From assembly GCF_007954355.1 (NCBI RefSeq), contig NZ_VOLR01000001.1, positions 1 through 64,000 on the forward strand: a DNA stretch of 64,000 nt. The letters are read 5' to 3'. The stretch comes from Colwellia hornerae (GTDB taxonomy: Bacteria > Pseudomonadota > Gammaproteobacteria > Enterobacterales > Alteromonadaceae). The translations under genes and the position numbers were made by a program. Under the pieces are notes generated by a model that saw only the letters and a program-made list of their open reading frames with translations, did not search any database and was not told the origin of the DNA. Of the stretch, positions 24,973-33,211 are shown one piece after another (the first letter of the stretch is position 1; each line of letters begins with the position of its first letter).

Positions 24973-26523
24973 ATGAAAGCAAAACATCTTAGGCTTATAT
25001 TAGGCGACCAACTTAATGTTATGCACAGCTGGTTTGAACAGGTCGATAGCGATGTTGTTTATGTCATCGCAGAGCTTTATCAAGAAGCCAATTATACTAA
25101 GCACCACAGTCAGAAAATAACAGCGTTTTTTGCTGCCATGGATAACTTTGCTCAAACTCTGGAGAGCAAAGGGCATCAGGTTTGCTATTTAACCTTAGAT
25201 GAAACAGCAAAATATCAAGATTTACCTGCTTTGATCGCCACGTTAGTGACAACTTATGCCAGTGAAGATTTTAGTTATGTGCGACCGGATGAATATCGAC
25301 TGCGTGCGCAATTAAGCGAGATGTCAGCTCAATTAGCAGTACCTGTCTATGAAGTCGACAGTGAACACTTTTTATTACCTTTTGATGAACTCGCTGATCA
25401 TTTTAAAGCAGCTACCCACGTAAGAATGGAAAATTTTTATCGTTTTATGCGTAAACGCTTTGCTATTTTAATGAATGGCGCCAAGCCTGAAGGTGATGCA
25501 TGGAATTTTGATGCCAATAATCGTCAATCCTTTAAAAAAACTGATCTTAAATTTATTCCTAAACCACTGGTCTTTGACAACCCAGCAAGTGATTATTTAC
25601 AACGGATAAAACATCATAAGATTGACACGATAGGGCGTGAATCTGAGCATGTTGCTTATCCTATTAATCGCCAACAATCGCTGGAACTATTAACGTTCTT
25701 TTGTGAACATCAGTTAGAAAACTTTGGTAACTTTCAAGATGCGATGACCGTAGCTTCACCTTATGCTTGGAGTTTGTATCATTCGCGGCTGAGTTTTTCA
25801 TTGAACTGTAAAATGCTTAATCCGCTCGAGGTCATTGAAACCGCTCTTGCTGCCTATCAAGCATCTGCCGGTAAAATAACCCTAGCGCAAATTGAAGGTT
25901 TTGTTAGGCAAATATTAGGCTGGCGAGAATATGTTAGAGGTATGTATTGGGCTAATATGCCTAATTATGCCGAGCAGAATTTTTTAGAGGCAAAGCGTGA
26001 TTTACCTGCTTTTTTTTGGAACGCTAATACTAAAATGCAGTGCTTAAGAAGTGCTATTTCGCAATCATTGAAACATGCCTATGCTCATCATATTCAACGA
26101 TTGATGATCACCGGAAACTTTGCTTTACTCGCTGGCATCGCCCCTAGCCAAGTAGATGATTGGTATTTAGGTATCTACATTGACGCGATTGAATGGGTAG
26201 AATTACCCAATACCCGCAGTATGGCACTTTTTGCTGACGGTGGTTGGATAGCGACAAAACCTTATGCGGCTAGCGGTAATTATGTCAATAAAATGAGTGA
26301 TTATTGCAAAGGTTGCCATTACAACGTTAAAGAAAAAGTGGGTGCTAACGCCTGTCCATTAAACAGTTTATATTGGAATTTTATTGATCAAAATTATGAT
26401 AAGTTTGCCGGCAATCATCGAATGAGTTTTCCTATTCGTAATTGGGATAAAATGGCGCCTGCGAAAAAAATTGAAATTAGAGAGCACGCAACACAGTTAT
26501 TGAATAATCTCGATAATTTATAG
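24973..26523 (+). CDS. FeS-type bacterial cryptochrome/photolyase (PhrB/CryB-like, (6-4) photolyase family)
   Basis: 516 residues of the iron-sulfur photolyase branch (FeS-BCP), whose members repair (6-4) photoproducts. The N terminus (LRLILGDQLN) and the C-terminal EWVELPNTRSMALFADGG ... ASGNYVNKMSDYCKGC are typical. Four cysteines fit the [4Fe-4S] ligands: Cys357, Cys445, Cys448 and Cys461, with spacings 88, 3 and 13 identical to those of Agrobacterium PhrB (350, 438, 441, 454). Third photolyase-type gene in the cluster, 51 bp after the DUF2256 gene, with AAGG upstream. The three are of different classes, so they are not recent duplicates. Confidence 0.9.
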   Translation: MKAKHLRLILGDQLNVMHSWFEQVDSDVVYVIAELYQEANYTKHHSQKITAFFAAMDNFAQTLESKGHQVCYLTLDETAKYQDLPALIATLVTTYASEDFSYVRPDEYRLRAQLSEMSAQLAVPVYEVDSEHFLLPFDELADHFKAATHVRMENFYRFMRKRFAILMNGAKPEGDAWNFDANNRQSFKKTDLKFIPKPLVFDNPASDYLQRIKHHKIDTIGRESEHVAYPINRQQSLELLTFFCEHQLENFGNFQDAMTVASPYAWSLYHSRLSFSLNCKMLNPLEVIETALAAYQASAGKITLAQIEGFVRQILGWREYVRGMYWANMPNYAEQNFLEAKRDLPAFFWNANTKMQCLRSAISQSLKHAYAHHIQRLMITGNFALLAGIAPSQVDDWYLGIYIDAIEWVELPNTRSMALFADGGWIATKPYAASGNYVNKMSDYCKGCHYNVKEKVGANACPLNSLYWNFIDQNYDKFAGNHRMSFPIRNWDKMAPAKKIEIREHATQLLNNLDNL

Positions 26524-26651
26524 GCTGATGAATTAGCGCTGCCTGGATAGGCAAACGTTCAGTTAATCGATAAAAGTTAAGCGCTAATGGTCTTTATTTA
26601 TTAGTGGCGCGTATAACGATTATGTTTATTTATTACCTTTAGGATCCTTTT

Positions 26652-26903
26652 ATGCAATTTTCTATGGACGAAGAGTCAAGAATTATAGAAATGGCTTGGG
26701 AAGATAGAACACCATTTGAAGCAATAGAACATCAGTTTAGTTTGCAAGAGCCTGATGTTATTAAGTTTATGCGTAGTCACTTAAAACCTAGCAGCTTTAG
26801 ATTATGGCGCGAAAGAGTAAGTGGACGTTCAACCAAGCATGTAAAACTAAGAAGTGCCGATGTTACGAGAGGATACTGCCCAACGCAATATAAACAGCGT
26901 TGA
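26652..26903 (+). CDS. DUF2805 / TIGR03643 family protein
   Basis: 83 residues: MDEESRIIEMAWEDRTPFEAIEHQF, then EPDVIKFMRSHLKPSSFRLWRERVSGR. I recognise this as the DUF2805 (TIGR03643) family; function unknown. The helix pattern with DRTPFEAIEHQFSLQEPDVIKFMR looks like a small helix-turn-helix, so nucleic-acid binding is possible (inference). AGGATCC lies upstream. It is 128 bp after the FeS photolyase and is the last gene before a strong terminator. Confidence 0.82.
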   Translation: MQFSMDEESRIIEMAWEDRTPFEAIEHQFSLQEPDVIKFMRSHLKPSSFRLWRERVSGRSTKHVKLRSADVTRGYCPTQYKQR

Positions 26904-26929
26904 TGACAGCTATTTGAAAAAACATCCAA

Positions 26930-26957
26930 AAAAAGGGCATCTTATGATGCCCTTTTT
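26930..26957. terminator. Bidirectional terminator between the photolyase cluster and putA
   Basis: AAAAAGGGCATC and GATGCCCTTTTT with a TTAT loop. A and T runs on both sides let it end the photolyase cluster on the plus strand and putA on the minus strand. Confidence 0.92.
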
Positions 26958-27012
26958 GGTTTTATTGGTGAGTAATGCCCCATAACGGGTCATAATTTTA
27001 GGCCATCAGTGG

Positions 27013-30000
27013 CTAATCTTCTTCAACTAAGGTCATCAATGAGGTGTTACCACCCGATGCCGTTGTATCAATACTGATGGTTTTTTCAGTTAATAGACGC
27101 TGGATCAAATTATCGAAATACTCTGAACTGATCACTGGCAATATCGCCCCTTGACGTTCAGCTAATTTTTCACTGATAAAGTGTTTACGGTCACAATGAC
27201 TGTCGACCACAACACCTGACAAAGCAGGATGCGCTAACATCGTTGATAAGTGACGTAAGCGAGCAACCTGAAAAACACCTTCATCGGCACCCGTTGATAA
27301 GAACTTGTCTCTAAAGGCGATGGCTTCATCATAATACAAATCAGAAACCACACTGACTACGGTATTACCGGTCGCCAACGCCGTTACAATAGACAGTACC
27401 CAGAAGTGAAAGCTCACCGTAGCATCAGCAAAACAGATAATGTTACCGCGGTTTTCCAAATACAAGACATTTGACTCACCAGTTGGACCCGGTAAAAAGG
27501 TTGGCTTTTTCAAACGCTTTTCAATATCAATCAACTGCGAACGAGCGCCTTTTAAAGTGAGATTTAAATCGTCGGCTAAATCATCAACAATATCAATATG
27601 GGCAATTTTAGCTAACAATTGACGAACACAAGAAAGACGAGTATTCAACTCAGTTGAACGCCAGCCTTTTTCTGCGGCATTTGCCTTGTCCATGAATAAA
27701 ATTGATTCTTTATCTGACTTGTCATCACCGTCTAAGGCTTCTACTTGCGAAGGCAACAAGTTAAATTGTTCGGCATCGGGTGTCGCTTTTTCAATCACTA
27801 AACGGCTTAAGTAATTGGGTCCACCTGCTTTTGGCCCAGTGCCTGAAAGTCCACGACCGCCAAAAGGTTGGACACCAACAATGGCGCCAATCATATTACG
27901 GTTAATATAAACATTACCTGCGCGTGACAACTTAGCTAAATCAAAGGCACGGTGTTCAATACGGGTATGAATTCCCATCGTTAAGCCAAAACCGGTACCA
28001 TTAATTTTATCGATAACCGCTTCGATTTCATTGCCTTTAAAACGGACAACGTGCACACAAGGGCCGAAGACTTCTTTTTTAAGGACACTAATATCGTTAA
28101 TTTCATAAAGACGAGGTGCAAAAAAGAAATGCTCGTTACCAGCGACTTCAGCTGATATTTCACACTGATATAACAATTGACCATGGGTTTGCATATAGTC
28201 ACTGTGCGCGTTCAATGCGCTCAGGGCTTTGTCATCAATAACGGGGCCGATATCAGTACTTAAATATTCAGGGTTACCGACATGTAATTCTGCTAGGGCA
28301 CCCTTAAGCATAGTAATAACATTATCAGCGATGTCTTCTTGTAAAAATAATACGCGCAGCGCAGAGCAGCGTTGACCTGCCGATTGAAACCCTGAAGAAA
28401 TAACATCGTCAACCACTTGCTCAGGCAGAGCAGTCGAGTCAACTATCATACAGTTTTGACCGCCAGTTTCAGCAATGAAAGGCACTTGATCGCCACCCCT
28501 ATCAGCCAATGTTTGCGAAATTATTGTGCCGGTTTCTGTTGAGCCGGTAAACATAACCGTTTGAATGCGACTGTCGGGCACAATAACACTACCCACTTCG
28601 CTACCGCGCGCGATAACCGCTTGCACGACACCTTCAGGTAAACCCACTGACTCCATCAATTCAATGGTGCGCAAGGCAATTAAGCTGGTTTGCTCTGCGG
28701 GTTTGGCTAAGACTGTATTACCGGTGGCAATGGCTGCCGCTACTTGCCCTAAAAATATCGCTAAGGGGAAGTTCCACGGGCTGATACAAAGTACCACACC
28801 ACGCGCTTCTAAACGGTCATCTTCTTCGAGTTCAATTGCTTGGTTGGCATAATAACGACAAAAATCAACGGCTTCTCTAACTTCATCAATACCATCTTGA
28901 GCAATTTTACCGGCTTCTTTAATACATAAGGCGATAAGTTCGTCCATATGGCGTTCAAGAATATCGGCAACGCGGCATAACAAATCGGCACGTTCAGATA
29001 CCGGTGTTTTCGACCATGAAGCAAATGTTGCTTGCGCGGTGTCGATCATCGCCAACATCTCATCTTTAGTGTGATGTTGATGGAAACCGATAACTTCACT
29101 ATGGTTGGCGGGGTTTTTAACCGCTACCGAGCCGGCAGGCACATCATTTTCATTGATGTGGTGATCGGTAAACCAGTTATCTAATGCCAATTTCAATGGC
29201 GCTATAGCATGAATATCGGTTAAGTCTAGCCCTTTAGAATTGTCACGACCCAGACCTTTCGCATCATGATACAAGGCGATAGGTTTGACTATTTGGTGGT
29301 TATATTTGTCTTTTAAGCGCTGGGTTTTTTCAACGGGATCGCCCAATAAAGACTCGACGGGTTGAGACTCATCAACGATAGCATTAACAAAAGAAGAGTT
29401 AGCGCCGTTTTCTAATAAACGACGGACTAGATAGGCTAAAAGCTCTTCATGATGACCGACGGGGGCGTAAATTCGACATTGAATATTTTCACTGGAAACA
29501 ATTTGGTCATACAAAGAATCGCCCATGCCATGTAAACATTGGAACTCAAAACCTTCTTTGTCATCGCCAGCCAGTTCAACAATAGTTGCCGCTGTGTAAG
29601 CATTGTGCGTGGCAAACTGTGGGTAGATGGTATCTCGGTATTCCAGTAATTTATTAGCACAAGCGTGGTAAGAAACATCGGTAGAAGATTTACGCGTGAA
29701 AACAGGGAAGTGCTGAAGACCATCTTTTTGGGCATTCTTAATTTCTGTATCCCAATAAGCGCCTTTGACCAAACGGATCATCATTTTTCGGTTAGCACGT
29801 AGCGTTAAATCACGTAACCAATCGACGACAAAAAGCGCACGCTTTTGATACGCTTGTAAAGCCATACCAAAACCGGTCCAATCGCCTAATTCGCTATCAC
29901 TAAAAACCGCTTCAATAATATCAAGCGAGATATCTAAGCGTTCAGACTCTTCGGCATCAACGGTTAAACCAATATTATAACTTTTTGCTTGTAAGCAAAG

Positions 30001-30837
30001 CGCTTTAAGTTTTGGCACAATTTCGGCCATTACGCGGGCTTTGTGGGTAAACTCGTAGCGAGGATGAATCGCTGAAAGCTTAACCGATATACCGGGCACG
30101 CGGCGAGGATCATTTTTTCCTGAAGCGCGAGCAACCGCGCCAATCGCATCGATGGCGACTTGATAAGATTTAAAGTAACGATCAGCATCCGCCATGGTGC
30201 GTGCACCTTCACCAAGCATATCGTAGGAATAGACATAGCCTTGCTGTTCTTTCGTGGCGGCACGCACGGTTGCCGCTTGAATAGTTTCGCCCATGACAAA
30301 CTGCTTGCCCATTATTTTCATGGCATAGTTCATCGATTTACGAATAACGGGCTCGCCTAAGCGACCAATGACTTTTTTCAATAAACCAAAGCTGTCTTTT
30401 TTGCGTTTATCGGCATAGTTAACCATAGTACCGGTAATTAATAAGCCCCATGATGAAGCATTAACAAACAGTGAGTCACTGCTGCCTAAATGGCTGCTCC
30501 ATTGACCTTGAGAAATTTTGTCACGAATTAAGGCATCTTGAGTATGCTTATCTGGCACACGTAATAAGGCTTCGGCCAAACACATCAATACCACACCTTC
30601 TTCACTGGAGAGTGAGTATTCTTTTAATAGGGAATCAATTGCGCCATTCCCAGACTGGTCTTCACGAATTTGTAAAACCATTTTACGAGCTCTTTCCCAA
30701 GCTCTACTTCTAGCACTTACATTAACTTCTGCCACAGGTAGAATATGATCTACTGCTATATTTTCATCAATACGATAAAATTCACGGATTTTCTGACGAA
30801 TTGGGCAGTCTGTGCTAAACGAACCATTAAAAAGCAT
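27013..30837 (-). CDS. putA: Bifunctional proline dehydrogenase / P5C dehydrogenase
   Basis: Oxidises proline to glutamate in two steps, passing electrons from FAD to quinone and from P5C to NAD. 1274 residues from ATG 30837, chosen because GAGGAAG lies about 6 nt upstream. The proline dehydrogenase barrel (about 180-480) and the aldehyde dehydrogenase domain (about 570-1040) with Glu in FIAETGGQNCM and catalytic Cys in SAGQRCSALR are clear; a C-terminal ALDH-like domain (about 1080-1270) follows. The N-terminal ribbon-helix-helix DNA-binding domain of E. coli PutA is missing, so it should not repress itself. No putP or put regulator is adjacent. Confidence 0.95.
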   Translation of the reverse strand: MLFNGSFSTDCPIRQKIREFYRIDENIAVDHILPVAEVNVSARSRAWERARKMVLQIREDQSGNGAIDSLLKEYSLSSEEGVVLMCLAEALLRVPDKHTQDALIRDKISQGQWSSHLGSSDSLFVNASSWGLLITGTMVNYADKRKKDSFGLLKKVIGRLGEPVIRKSMNYAMKIMGKQFVMGETIQAATVRAATKEQQGYVYSYDMLGEGARTMADADRYFKSYQVAIDAIGAVARASGKNDPRRVPGISVKLSAIHPRYEFTHKARVMAEIVPKLKALCLQAKSYNIGLTVDAEESERLDISLDIIEAVFSDSELGDWTGFGMALQAYQKRALFVVDWLRDLTLRANRKMMIRLVKGAYWDTEIKNAQKDGLQHFPVFTRKSSTDVSYHACANKLLEYRDTIYPQFATHNAYTAATIVELAGDDKEGFEFQCLHGMGDSLYDQIVSSENIQCRIYAPVGHHEELLAYLVRRLLENGANSSFVNAIVDESQPVESLLGDPVEKTQRLKDKYNHQIVKPIALYHDAKGLGRDNSKGLDLTDIHAIAPLKLALDNWFTDHHINENDVPAGSVAVKNPANHSEVIGFHQHHTKDEMLAMIDTAQATFASWSKTPVSERADLLCRVADILERHMDELIALCIKEAGKIAQDGIDEVREAVDFCRYYANQAIELEEDDRLEARGVVLCISPWNFPLAIFLGQVAAAIATGNTVLAKPAEQTSLIALRTIELMESVGLPEGVVQAVIARGSEVGSVIVPDSRIQTVMFTGSTETGTIISQTLADRGGDQVPFIAETGGQNCMIVDSTALPEQVVDDVISSGFQSAGQRCSALRVLFLQEDIADNVITMLKGALAELHVGNPEYLSTDIGPVIDDKALSALNAHSDYMQTHGQLLYQCEISAEVAGNEHFFFAPRLYEINDISVLKKEVFGPCVHVVRFKGNEIEAVIDKINGTGFGLTMGIHTRIEHRAFDLAKLSRAGNVYINRNMIGAIVGVQPFGGRGLSGTGPKAGGPNYLSRLVIEKATPDAEQFNLLPSQVEALDGDDKSDKESILFMDKANAAEKGWRSTELNTRLSCVRQLLAKIAHIDIVDDLADDLNLTLKGARSQLIDIEKRLKKPTFLPGPTGESNVLYLENRGNIICFADATVSFHFWVLSIVTALATGNTVVSVVSDLYYDEAIAFRDKFLSTGADEGVFQVARLRHLSTMLAHPALSGVVVDSHCDRKHFISEKLAERQGAILPVISSEYFDNLIQRLLTEKTISIDTTASGGNTSLMTLVEED

Positions 30838-31257
30838 ATACTCTTCCTCAAAATGACTACATAGCAACTTGGTACTATGTAGCGATAGTTACAATAGAAT
30901 TTGTTTGTTTAATTCTGATTTGCCTAATTATAAATGTCGCTATAGTACAATACCACCATAGAATGTATTTCCTGGCCAAATAAGATATAAAATATACGGT
31001 ATAATATATATAATTGCCTAAAAAAACGGCTGTTTACGCTAAGTTGCCATGGCATTTACTTAGTATTTACTTGGCACTGTTTAGTCAGTATTGAGTCAGT
31101 ATTTTTTATCGCTGCGTCGTTTTTTAATGGTGAAAGTAAATCGACATTTAGCGATTGATGAAACACTATAAATAGACCTATATTTTTGTCATTTTTTAGA
31201 TAAAAAAAAGCCCAGACATGCTGGGCTTTATCAAAAATAATACTGAAGTTTTAAGGA
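30838..31257. other. Intergenic region upstream of putA
   Basis: 420 bp with no gene. It should contain the putA promoter, but I could not fix it. The terminator of the phosphatase-like gene lies at 31202-31229. Confidence 0.5.
31202..31229 (-). terminator. Terminator of the PhoX-like gene
   Basis: AAAGCCCAG (31207-31215) and CTGGGCTTT (31221-31229) pair over a 5-nt loop; on the minus strand a run of eight T follows. Confidence 0.9.
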
Positions 31258-33036
31258 TTATTCACCTTTAGGGTTATAAATCCATAGGGCGTTGTTAACA
31301 TGCTTACTGGTGTCTTCACCAATTAACACGCGACCATCGTCCATCACCGCTAAGTTATCGGGGTTGGATATACCATTGACATCGCATTTGTTGCCATTGG
31401 CATCGCCGTCTGAATTATAAGCGCCACCGACAACGACTGGTTCCATGCGGTTAACGTTAAAGTCTGTTTGCACACCAAAGCGATAGACTGCGCCACAGTA
31501 AGCTGATGAATCAAGTTGAATATCGCCTTCGTTATCAACCATGCCTTTTCCAACGGAAGACATAGCAACATACATATAAGGTACGGCGCCACTGGCAACA
31601 CCGTCATAGTTAATGACCACACCTTCCATTTTACGAAATTCAGTGGTTGCCCCTTTGGCTTTAGCTGCTCGTAATGTTTCTAAAAATGCGTAGCGGTCAT
31701 CGCCAGTGCCATTGATTGCCCAATCATCAATTTCTGCTTGCGGTATATAGCTGGTCTCACCTTCAATATAATCAGCTTCAGTAATACCGTTGTAGGAATT
31801 TATCCAGGTTTTTATTTCGCTATTATCACTGCTACCTAATTTAATCCACTGAATATCAAAGCCGGCTTTTGCTGGCGCATTTGTTGCGTCTTGCGTTAAT
31901 TTAGCGGCATATAATGTACCGGCGCTTAAGTCACCGGCGTTGGTAGCAACAAACTTATAAAAGGCTTTATTGGAACCATCATCTGTGGTGTAAACTGTTT
32001 TCCAATCAGGCATGACCACTGAATTTTCATGGGCAACACGGCCTAAAGTGAAATGTTTTACCGGGGTTGGGCTCGTTGACGTTGGGTCGGTAATTTCAAT
32101 TATATAACCGTAATCATAAGGGTTGGGTAATGTTGAACTTGCTAAATAGCTTTGTAAGTTTTTAACATCTGGATAGTTAGGATAGCCATCTAAGTAGGCG
32201 GTATTATTCCACTGCTCGGTATTTTCAGCCTCGTAGTTCTCTTCGGATGTTAATGGTGTGTTCCAAGGAGATAGTGTACCGAAACAATTAATTATTGTGC
32301 CTAATACGCCTGAAAAATCAACATTGATCGCATCACCTATCGTCCAAGTGCCACTGTCTTCTTTCGAAAGCTCTATACGGCTCATTGCGCCAGGCCGGTC
32401 TTCCCATGCGGTGAATAAAAAACCTGTGTCACCACTGGCAGATGTTGGTACGAAAGCATTGAAATCTGGATCTTGAGATTGCTTAATTTCAGTGGCTTCA
32501 TCGGCCGTGGTAATCGCACCTAAACCATGCGGTAATTGGTTATTTAAGGTATCACCCGCTTGACCCAAAACTTGGTAAGTTCCGGCAACGACACGTACTG
32601 CCATTTTTTCTGTATCTGTTGTAGGCACCGATAAGCTCTCAGTCATAGGGTCAAGGGTACTCCAGTCAAATCCTGTTACTACACCCACTTTTGCTGGCGT
32701 TTCGTTACCTGACAGATCTGAAGGATGTTGCACATTAAAGAAAAGTTCATCGTTATCAGTTAAAAACATACCAGTAATTTCTGCACCTACTGGCACTGTG
32801 GCTAAGCGGGTTAATTTAGCTGCGCCCGTTAGATTTTGTCCATCAGAACCGTTACTACCATCCGAACCATCTGAGCCATTAGTACCATCAGTACCATTAC
32901 TACCGTTTAGTCCAATAGTGCCATTAGTGCCGCTTGTGCCATCCGCACCGTTATCTCCACCACAGGCCGCTAACATTGACGAACCGAGAATTACTGCTAT
33001 TAATGTCGCTATTTTTCTTTTTTTTAGATTCAGCAT
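31258..33036 (-). CDS. PhoX-like (DUF839) lipoprotein with a collagen-like stretch
   Basis: 592 residues. The N terminus is a lipoprotein signal (SSMLAAC, lipidated Cys near 25). It is followed at about 30-68 by 13 consecutive Gly-X-Y triplets (GAD, GTS, GTN and so on), a collagen-like linker rich in Asn, Asp and Ser. The rest resembles DUF839/PhoX proteins: PHGLGAI, FLFTAWEDRPGAMSRIEL, AHENSVVMPDWKTVYTTDDG and NPDNLAVMDDGRVLIGED. PhoX enzymes are calcium/iron alkaline phosphatases; activity here is inferred. The usual Tat signal of PhoX is replaced by a lipoprotein signal, so it is exported and membrane-anchored in another way. AGGAAG precedes the ATG. A possible Pho box lies upstream. Divergent from a diheme cytochrome gene. 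Confidence 0.82.
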   Translation of the reverse strand: MLNLKKRKIATLIAVILGSSMLAACGGDNGADGTSGTNGTIGLNGSNGTDGTNGSDGSDGSNGSDGQNLTGAAKLTRLATVPVGAEITGMFLTDNDELFFNVQHPSDLSGNETPAKVGVVTGFDWSTLDPMTESLSVPTTDTEKMAVRVVAGTYQVLGQAGDTLNNQLPHGLGAITTADEATEIKQSQDPDFNAFVPTSASGDTGFLFTAWEDRPGAMSRIELSKEDSGTWTIGDAINVDFSGVLGTIINCFGTLSPWNTPLTSEENYEAENTEQWNNTAYLDGYPNYPDVKNLQSYLASSTLPNPYDYGYIIEITDPTSTSPTPVKHFTLGRVAHENSVVMPDWKTVYTTDDGSNKAFYKFVATNAGDLSAGTLYAAKLTQDATNAPAKAGFDIQWIKLGSSDNSEIKTWINSYNGITEADYIEGETSYIPQAEIDDWAINGTGDDRYAFLETLRAAKAKGATTEFRKMEGVVINYDGVASGAVPYMYVAMSSVGKGMVDNEGDIQLDSSAYCGAVYRFGVQTDFNVNRMEPVVVGGAYNSDGDANGNKCDVNGISNPDNLAVMDDGRVLIGEDTSKHVNNALWIYNPKGE

Positions 33037-33087
33037 TTCTATCTTCCTAGAGTTATGTGTAAAAACGCTATTAAAGTAATATCGGGG

Positions 33088-33105
33088 TGTGACAATTAGG
33101 TGACG
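33088..33105 (-). promoter_or_regulatory. Possible Pho box upstream of the PhoX-like gene
   Basis: On the minus strand CGTCACCTAATTGTCAC holds two GTCAC motifs 11 bp apart, the spacing of PhoB repeats (TGTCA-N6-TGTCA). A TATT-rich -10-like sequence follows about 10 bp further on. Only one half-site is TGTCA-perfect, so the call is tentative. Confidence 0.4.
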
Positions 33106-33211
33106 TCTTTTTGACTTTATTGTTAAGAAAATATGAACGTGTGCTTCAAATAACTGTAATAAAAGCCTTGTATAATTTACTGAATATATAAATGAGGGGC
33201 GATTAAAGTTT

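Noticed and set aside
28809-30299. Several ORFs of 60-100 codons in other frames across putA
   Set aside because: Compositionally odd shadows of a conserved 1274-codon gene, with no ribosome-binding sites or recognisable domains.
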